From Ochromonas danica (lineage: Eukaryota; Sar; Chrysophyceae; Chromulinales; Chromulinaceae), in the NCBI GenBank assembly GCA_015146655.1, contig VKHL01000063.1:94993-158992 (forward strand): DNA of 64,000 nucleotides. The letters run 5' to 3'. Within the stretch, counting starts at the first letter, position 1, and each line of letters starts with the position of its first letter. The position numbers and the translations under genes were made by a program. Of this stretch, positions 56,756 to 64,000 are shown in pieces. Under the pieces are notes generated by a model. That model had not been told where the DNA came from. It searched no databases and worked only from the letters and a program-made list of their open reading frames with translations.

Positions 56756-59586
56756 ATGAAAGACTTACCTGCATCATTTCCTTTTCCTTCCTCCTATCCT
56801 CTTTCTCTTTCCATGCAATCCACTCCCACCACACCAATCACAACCATGACAACCAGCAGTCTGCTCGCCTTGGAGGTCCCTCTCTCCCTTATTATCTGCA
56901 TCCTCTCCCTCCTTGTAGCAATGGCATGTCATGAATACAAGCATCGTACAGGTCATATCGCTTGGATGCATGAATCCACACTCGCTTCTCTCCTTGGTCT
57001 TGTAGCAGGAGTCATTGTGCAGGGAATGACAGGACAGACAATTGCCTTTAACCAAACATTCTTCTTCTACCTTGTCCTCCCTCCTGTCATCTTTTCTGCT
57101 GGTTTTGGCATGAAGAAAAAGCGATTCTTTCAACATTTACATCTCATCCTCTACTATGGAGTCTTAGGCACCATCATGAACTTTCTCCTCATTGCCTATG
57201 GGGTTCGCCTTTATCCTGTTTTGCTAGGAGGAGAAGTAGGAGGAGGGATGGCATGGAAGGAGTGCTTCCTTCTGGCTGCTGTCTTGTGTGGCACGGATGA
57301 AGTCTCTGCCTTGTCTATTGTCCCAATCAAATCCTTCCCTCGTCTTGGTGCGTTAATCTTTGGAGAAGGAGTGATCAATGATGCTTTCTCGATCGTTCTC
57401 TTTGAAACCTTTTATCCTCTTCTCTTTCATGTGGGAGAGGTACAACAGCCAGAGGAAGAGGACGTGTCGATGGTGCAAGTGGGTCGCTCGCTTTCCATCC
57501 AGCTAGTCGCTTCCTTCTGTATAGGTAGTGCAGTAGCGCTCTCGTTATCCTATCTACTGAAGCAATATTCTTTTCTTAAGAGATTCTCCATCTATCAAAG
57601 TGCATTAGTGATGCTCTTTGGATATCTTTCCTATGCCATCGCTGAGGCTTTCAATCTCTCAGGTACCACACACACACACCCTTCATTTCACTCTCAATTG
57701 AATAGTCTTTGACTCAACGTGACATAACAGGCATCATGACACTCTTTGTCTGTGCTATTGTCCTCTCTCATTATGCCTTCTACTCCCTCGCACGGACGGC
57801 ACAGATTGCCTCGAAGATCTCGTTGGGTGCGATGGCACACATCGCTGAGTCATTTGCCTTTGCTTACATTGGTCTCTCTCTATGGAACTACCTGTCAGCA
57901 TCCTCTGCTTCCTCTCAACAGCAGGGGATCGACTTGGTCTTCACGGTCTACCTCTTGGGGGTATTACTCACTGCGCGGGGAGTTACCACGTTCTCCCTAA
58001 CGGCTCTATTACCAATCATTACCTCGAATCCATTAGCAACGAGAAGAGTTGTTGTTTCTCACAAGCAGCACCAACAAGAAGGAGACAGAGAGGTCAAGTC
58101 ATCAGTGCTAACACTGTCTGAGCAGGTCGCCTTCGTCTTGGGCGGGTCAGTGAGAGGGTCACTCTGTTGGGCACAGGTGCTACAGTGTGTTGGACGGCCT
58201 CAACTAGTCAGTGCTACCTTGCTTATCGTCTTGGCCACTACTGTGTTGGGAGGAGTGATGCTACCCATGATACTACCCTCTCTGCTACTCCCTCCTCCTC
58301 CTCCTGCTGCTGCTCCCACGGCTACCGACAAGACTAGCTACCACAGTCTACTCTCTGATGAAGGAGAAGAGATGAAAGTGAGTGACTATGGAACAGCAGC
58401 AGCAGGAGGAGATGGAGGGGTAGGAGGAGGGAGGTATTATTACAATGCGGTGGATATCTCCTCTACCCGTCGGCTAGCAGCAGGAGGAGGGCTATCTCCC
58501 ATGTCAGACAGCACCATCAGTGAGAGCACACCTCTCAAGCAGCTCTATACCACCCCTGGCCGTGCACTACCTCGCCCCGGCTCTACCTCTACCTCTGCCT
58601 CTACCTCGACTGCTACCATTCCCCGTGCTGACTGGCTGTCACGACTCTTCGTGCACTGGGTAGTCTTCGATGAGACGGTAATGAAGTCGTATTTTGGCGG
58701 GTCGCTACCCGATCCTCGCCGCCAACAGCTTCTGGATCGCTTGCTACCCGACCACCACCACGCAGGCACACATCCTCCTCCTCCACCTACCACTACTACA
58801 GCTGCTGCTCCTTCCTCTGCTATGAGTGCTGTGAATGACAGTGTCTCACTGGAGGAGGCTACTAGTGGAGGAGGAGGAGGGGTAGAAGATGCCGCAGCCT
58901 GGGAGTACTTCTCACCTGCTCCTGCTGCTACCACAGAAGGTCTACCGCGTCATGTGATGATCGAGGAAAGACTAAACCGCGAGATCGCAGGCTATCTGGA
59001 CCCTCGACTAGTAGCAGCTGCAGGAGGAGGTGGTGGTGGGGAGGAGGAGGAGGAGGCCTACTTCTCCTTCCTATCTGACCTACTCGATGGTTTCGATCAA
59101 CAACAACAGCAACAGCGGCAGATGACAATGATGTATACCCCCTCCACTACCACTACCTCGCACTATCGCACTGCTACCCCTCCTCCTCCACCTCCTCCTC
59201 CTCCTGTACCATTCTCTTCTATTCGGGGAGCTCGTAGTAATAGTAGCACTGCAGGAGGAGGTGATGAAGAGACAGGAGATAGCACAAGCTGGCTGGACAT
59301 GTCCACGCTGAGTCATCGAGGTAGCAGACAGCAGAGCTACCACGTCAACATCTCCCTCTCCTCCCCACCCCCTCTTGATGCCTCCATTAGCCTTAGCCAT
59401 TCGGCTGAGAGCTTGGCGTTGAGTCGATCAGGAGGGTTGACACCTTGCTTTGATGAAGAGAGTGGTAGAGACTATGGTGAGGAGGAGGAGGAGGAAGGGA
59501 TTAGTCGGTTAGCAGGTAGTAGTGGAGGCCAGCCGTTCTCACCCATTAATAGACAATCTCCTCTTCCTCGTCCTCCTCATCGATAG
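56756..59586 (+). CDS. Na+/H+ exchanger (NHE/SLC9-like, CPA1) with long low-complexity tail
   Basis: Two exons, 56756-57662 and 57731-59586, phase 1, giving 920 residues. The first ~480 residues hold about 12 hydrophobic segments with CPA1 signatures: HESTLASLLGLVAGVI, FYLVLPPVIFSAGF, FGEGVINDAFSIVLFE (202-217, with the ion-binding Asn-Asp pair) and LSGIMTLFVCAIVLSHY across the splice. The usual TDPV motif reads TDEV at 180-183. Such proteins exchange Na+ or K+ for H+ at plasma or endomembranes. The tail (about 500-920) is disordered, with Pro, Gly, Ser/Thr and Glu runs. Base use changes sharply there, with CTACC and GGAGGA repeats. The first exon start is one of several possible ATGs; Met26 also fits. 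Confidence 0.88.
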
Positions 59587-60591
59587 AGAAGAAGGTGTTT
59601 GTGTGTGTAGATAGACTATAGCACATAGCACATGGTGTAGTGAGGAGAGGAGGAGGAGGAGGAGGAGGGACAGTCAGTCATCTGCTGACCAGTCGGTCAT
59701 CTAGCATCACACAGTTTAGACCAGCAGGCCAACAAGTGACTCGTCTTGTTGTGTGAGAAAAGGTCAGCAGATGGAATCGTCTAGACTAGCAGCTGTCTAC
59801 TGTAGAGAGAGAAAGAGAAAGAGAGGGGAATAGTAGTGTAGTGTAGTGTAGTGTAGTGTAGTGTAGTGTAGTGTACTGGTGTGTAGTACAGTGTGGTGTG
59901 GTGTAGTGTAGATCATTTAAACTGTAAAGTCTGTGTCTATTGTTAACAGTCTGTTATACTTCTAAGTCAATTGTTAGCAGTCTCCTGATAATGTACAATA
60001 TAGAAAAGAACTAACCAAGCCTGTTCTTAAGAATTACCCACGACGACAACAAGTCTTTACATTCAAATATTATAATGATATATGGACTGCTGCTGATATT
60101 GTTGATTTCTAGCGTTTTGGATTATCGAGCCCCGTGCAATAACGTTTCCCCCGCTGTTTTCGTTTCTGTAACCGAAGAATCGAAAACCGAAAAGGACCAA
60201 AAAGTAGCTTTTATATTATAAAAGCTGTTTTCTTGTACTCACCACTTCGGCACGATTGTACAGTAATGATGTGCTCGCCAACTATCAGAGCACACCTCAT
60301 CCCATAGCATTAGACCATCATCATCGATATTGTGAGAGAATCGAAAACACTACTGTTGTTAGGATGATGACAACTGACAGACGAAGATTAACAATCCTGT
60401 ACATTCTCTCTCTTCATCTCATCAGCTTTGACCAATAATAGACCAATGTCTTTTCTTTACTTTACTTAGTTTATTAACTAAACTATAACTTAACTCAACA
60501 GACCTTAACTTAAGAAGAAGATTACGTCTAACTATTATTAGTGTGCGTGCGGCTTATCGCTCGCTCCACCCAAAACACTTTCAAACCGAAA
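59587..60591. other. Intergenic region with GAG and AGTGT repeats
   Basis: About 1 kb without a gene. Holds a (GAG)n stretch near 59641-59668, the pentanucleotide array at 59834-59911, and a tract near 60150-60230 rich in CGAAAAC/ACCGAA repeats. The 60-codon frame at 60256-60438 is not convincing. Confidence 0.5.
59834..59911 (+). repeat. Pentanucleotide repeat (AGTGT)n
   Basis: About nine clean units of AGTGT, then several variant units (ACTGGTGTGT, GGTGT). A second pentanucleotide array in the window besides CTAGT at 772-980. Confidence 0.92.
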
Positions 60592-61906
60592 ATGGCGAAG
60601 AAGGTCAAAACAAGTAGCCCTACGATGGAGATGGCCCTATTGGCAAGCTCTCAGTCTCATCCTAATGGGTCTGATATAGAGGATGAAGAGGATACTGGTG
60701 GTGGAGGAGGAGGAGCTGGAGGAAGTAGTCGATGGACAGAAGCGATGAATCGTCTCTTTGCCCTCCAAGTCCTCCACTCCACCACCACCACCCCCTCTAC
60801 CACCCCTTCTACCTCCTCGATGAATACCCATAGTCTGACACCATCATCACGTGAAAACCAGGTCAAGTTTCAACGTATCCAAGCCCATCTAGCACAATGT
60901 GTGGAATTTCGACATTGTCGTATGGAAGAAGTACGTTGGACGGCATTAAGAAGTCGTTTAGAACGATTACTAAGTCGATTGAACTATAAGTTAACAGGGA
61001 AGAGAAGCAGCGTAGACTTCACGAAGATGTTAGAACGAGAGGAGGAAGTGTTGAGAGGAGCAGTTATTTTGACTGGCACTGAGCAAGTCTTGTGGCAGAT
61101 TGTCAAGTTACGACAACATGGCAGTAGCAATAGTAGTGGTAGTGGTAGTGGTGCTGTGAATAGTGGGCCTGATCTCTCCGCTGACATCCAGTTGATGACT
61201 CCACCTGTCACAACCAGTCAGCGTCATCCTCCTCAGACTACTACTGTTAGTGTTAGCGCTACTGGTAGTGTTAGTGCTATTGGTAGTGGTGGTGTTAGTG
61301 GAAGTAGAAAGAAGAAGAGGTCACGAAGAGAAGAAGAAGAGGTCCCTATGGTAGACTTAGATGATCCTGATGCTTATCTCTATCTTCCTTCTTCACCTCC
61401 ACCTTCTTCACCCACCTCGTCATCATCCTCTTCATCTTCTTCTTCTAGCACTTCCTCGTCCTCTACTTCCAGTTCTTCTTCTTCATCCTCATCGAACACC
61501 CCAAAGTCCTCTGCATCTCCTATAGCTCCAGGTTAGCTTATTCTTCCTCCTTATTCCCTATTGAATAGCTAGTGAATAATGACCATATCATACCATTTGA
61601 TGATGGTGGTGGTTGTTTGTTGTGTTGTTGGGTATTGCAGTAGATTCCTCCATGCTTCTTCCTCTGCCAGTGTCTTATTTCCTTCCTGATAGCATTCACT
61701 TGAGAGAGTTAAACCACGAGCTTCAAGCTACTAGAACAGAATTGTCTGCCATGAAAGACCTCAATCAAAGCCTTCAAGTAGCTCTTCTTGGTCTGACAGA
61801 AGAGATTAGAAAATTACGTCATGTACAACAACAATCTGCTCGGAGGAGAAGCAAAAGGAAAAGAGAGAGTCAGTCTTCTACAGTCCATGCCCACAGCACT
61901 TCCTAA
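60592..61906 (+). CDS. Possible Myb/SANT-like nuclear protein with C-terminal coiled coil
   Basis: Two exons, 60592-61531 and 61641-61906, phase 1, donor GTTAGC, acceptor TTGCAG, giving 401 residues. SSRWTEAMNRLFALQVL near residue 47 looks like the first helix of a Myb/SANT or trihelix domain, continuing through VKFQRIQAHLAQCVEFRH and MEEVRWTALRSRLERLL. A basic patch RKKKRSRREEEE may be a nuclear localisation signal. A long polyserine tract (about residues 275-305) lies just before the splice. The last exon has a leucine-heptad segment (LRELNHELQATRTELSAMKD, then LNQSLQVALLGL) and a basic end (ARRRSKRKR). Possibly a DNA-binding dimer; the domain call is tentative. Confidence 0.5.
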
Positions 61907-62166
61907 GCTTGTTGTTGTGGTTGTTATTGATAACAGATAGACTTAGCATTAGCTAACATAGCGATGGTGATGGTTTAGCTTACAACAATAACAACAACAA
62001 TCAACAGCAATCAACAGTTAGATAGTTGAGTAAGTTCCATCTAATAACAGCTCTCCAAGATTTAATACAGTTGGACAAAAAAGCTACTCTTGTGATAAAG
62101 GAGTGTTCAAGTTCTGTCGGAGCCAAAAGGCATCATATCATCAAGTCAATAACAATAACAATCCAA
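61907..62166. other. Convergent spacer
   Basis: Contains (CAA)n-type runs near 61984-62015. Nothing else recognised. Confidence 0.5.
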
Positions 62167-63564
62167 TCAATGGCTTTCCTTGAACTTGGCTAGTTTCTCC
62201 AAGTATTCTTTATCAGCAGGTTTGACTTCTTCCCAAGTGAGTGGCATTCCCAAGACAGGGCAAGTACGATGATTACGTATCCAAACATAAAGAGCATCGC
62301 GTTCAAAGTGATGACCAAACTTGGTCACTACTGGATCTTCGATCACTTTATTGGTGAGACGGCAGAGGAAGTTCTCTTCTTCTTCATCATTGAGGTCATA
62401 AACAGAGACTCTCCTTAAAGAAGAATGAGTGTTGGTGTCACTCACTGCTGCCTTTGCTGCAGTACCATCCGCGGTGTGCTCGTAAGTGATAGAATCACGA
62501 TATTCATCCAGATACATCACAATGAAGTCACCAACATTGCCTCCATAGACTTCAAGCAAGCTGACATAGCGTCTACTCATGGCCGCACGCCAAGTCCATA
62601 ATTCCACCTTCCATCCAAGCTCCAAAGCTTCTTTAACCACAGAGAAGAATGAATTACCATTCTGATCTTCCGTTGCATCACCTATTAATGTTCGAAACAT
62701 TAGCATTTACTATTAAACATCACAAGAATGACTTGTAAAACACCAACCTGTTAGTAAGACTAAGGTATGCTTTACATGAGGTGGCTTGCATGGGTTTTTC
62801 ACGACAGAGGCACGCATTTGAGTTAATACCGCCTCATCCACAGCCAATCCTTCTGCACCAATTTCTGATGTTTGTATCTGATATCCAACTTGTTTCCAAT
62901 GCTTCCACATCGTAGAATCACCTGTTAATTGTGATCCAAAGACCACCTTCTCGAGACAGTTACGACATCCTTCAACTAAACCAGCTAAAGCAGGACATTT
63001 CAAACGCATATTAGCATTTCTTGTAATACTCTCACGTCCACGTCCCAACGGATTAAAAACAATTTGTGCACCAAGGTAGATATTGGAATTATCAACAAAT
63101 ACATGAACTCTCTCTTTGCGTAGATTATCTAAGCGAGTAGTTAATAATTCAGGAGAGGCAATAATAGATTCAAGTTGTATTTTAGCTATGGAAACGATAT
63201 CCTCATCAGTATGAGTGATACGTAAGATATACTTGCCAAAGTCATCTAAGAAAGTTGTTAATTTCACACCTAATTCAAACTCATAGATATATCGTAGTTT
63301 TTTAAAACTAACAACAAGTTCGGCAGGAAGAATTAAATCTTCTTGTTTAATAATTTTGGATTCTGTCTCACGTGCACGTAACATTTCATTATGAAGGGCA
63401 GCATCTTCCATAGAAGCAGCAATAGCCGCTTCCATCATTTGAGAATAGGAAGAATCTTCTTTTTCTTTTTCTTCTTCTCGTTGTTTGGCTGCAGCATGTT
63501 CTTCAGCAGAAAGTTTTAAAGCTCTTTCCAGCTCTTCATCTTCAGCACTACGATTCTCACTCAT
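62167..63564 (-). CDS. UIM - NYN ribonuclease - U-box fusion protein
   Basis: Two exons on the minus strand, 62748-63564 and 62167-62681, phase 1, giving 443 residues. N-terminus: two ubiquitin-interacting motifs, DEELERALKLSAEEH (9-23) and MMEAAIAASMEDAA (43-56). Residues ~76-136 resemble a KH-like RNA-binding fold (LPAELVVSFKKLR...). The NYN (PIN-like) domain spans ~152-325: HVFVDNSNIYLG with Asp158 and Asn161, a second acidic site AVDEAVL (Asp243/Glu244), and VLLTGDATEDQNGNSF with Asp274, so the metal-binding acidic residues are present. The C-terminal ~376-436 is a U-box: NFLCRLTNKVIEDPVVTKFG, then HFERDALYVWI and TCPVLGMPLT. Predicted to cut RNA and to act as a ubiquitin E3 in the cytosol or nucleus. 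Confidence 0.85.
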
Positions 63565-64000
63565 GGATCTTTCTTTTTTTATATCAAAAGCTTTCGCTAT
63601 AGCAGTGTTCTGGTAGTTCTAATATGATTGTGAGGGTCAGACTGTCTCTCAGCGGTATCTTCAGACACTCAACACTCGTGCGGGGAGGGAATGAATTGCG
63701 GGATGGCAGCAGATGGACAGCACAGAGAGGCAGGCTGAGGCCGCTGTCTGGAAGTTTGGGCGGTTTGGGTTGCAACGGTCAAAAACTGCGACTCTGTAGG
63801 GTGCAATAACCTCCCTGTTGGGAGTTATGCTTTTACATAACCCCAGATTTCTAGATGTAAAGTTTGTGCACTTATTGTGTGGCTGTCATGCATCCGGAAT
63901 GACTGCTGAAGTCATTAATTAATAGTTTATCAGCGTCAATGAGATGGTTTTGGTCTTGTTGACAAGTCTGAGCTTTGAGACTCGCATAGTGGTCTAGATC
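63565..64000. other. Window end, no supported gene
   Basis: Upstream region of the NYN-U-box gene. A T-run lies just before the start codon at 63573-63580. Frames at 63584-63809 on both strands have no recognisable domain. Confidence 0.5.

Noticed and set aside
58545-59400. Minus-strand frames in the exchanger tail (proline- and valine-rich)
   Set aside because: Antisense shadows of GGA/CCT-type repeats in the coding tail.

Overview
This is nuclear DNA from a protist. Genes are split by short GT-AG introns of about 60-435 bp, sit on both strands, and are not in operons. A CCDC146-like coiled-coil protein implies a flagellate. A urease accessory protein (UreF), a TOM1/THH1-like membrane protein and an interstitial CCCTAAA (plant-type TTTAGGG) telomeric repeat would fit a stramenopile-like lineage, but nothing here fixes the taxon. 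I joined exons by hand from splice sites and reading phase, so exon limits are models.

Layout. 1-4.3 kb: the end of a leucine-rich (LRR-like) family gene, a CTAGT satellite, a DUSP-domain gene and a possible PD-(D/E)XK nuclease-fold gene. 4.9-13 kb: a cyclic-nucleotide-dependent AGC kinase (PKG type, N-terminally acylated), a histidine phosphatase, and an Hsp70-like ATPase domain fused to a TPR clamp domain. 13.9-30 kb: a rearranged block. Two virtually identical full-length ABCB transporter genes lie in inverted orientation around a 4.5 kb spacer. The spacer holds a truncated and an intact LRR-family gene, a broken third ABC fragment and a compound fold-back palindrome that abuts one arm. 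30-39 kb: ordinary genes (UreF, TOM1-like, an atypical SDR with a signal peptide, CCDC146).

39-56 kb is a second rearranged region. A module made of the CCDC146 3' end facing an unrecognised gene (called gene H here) occurs three times in different states of decay. Between the modules lie a frameshifted DDE transposase, two more fold-back palindromes, a nonsense-mutated LRR copy, and a gene coding for a caspase-like domain fused to a ComEC-type metallo-beta-lactamase domain. 56.7-64 kb: a Na+/H+ exchanger with a long low-complexity tail, a possible Myb/SANT-like protein, and a protein combining ubiquitin-interacting motifs, a NYN RNase domain and a U-box.

The caspase-MBL fusion is the best candidate for an undescribed conflict or cell-death effector. 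The Hsp70-TPR and NYN-U-box fusions are the next most unusual proteins. The repeated short-loop palindromes, the inverted ABC duplication and the chimeric gene fragments suggest that template switching or fold-back replication has shaped this locus.
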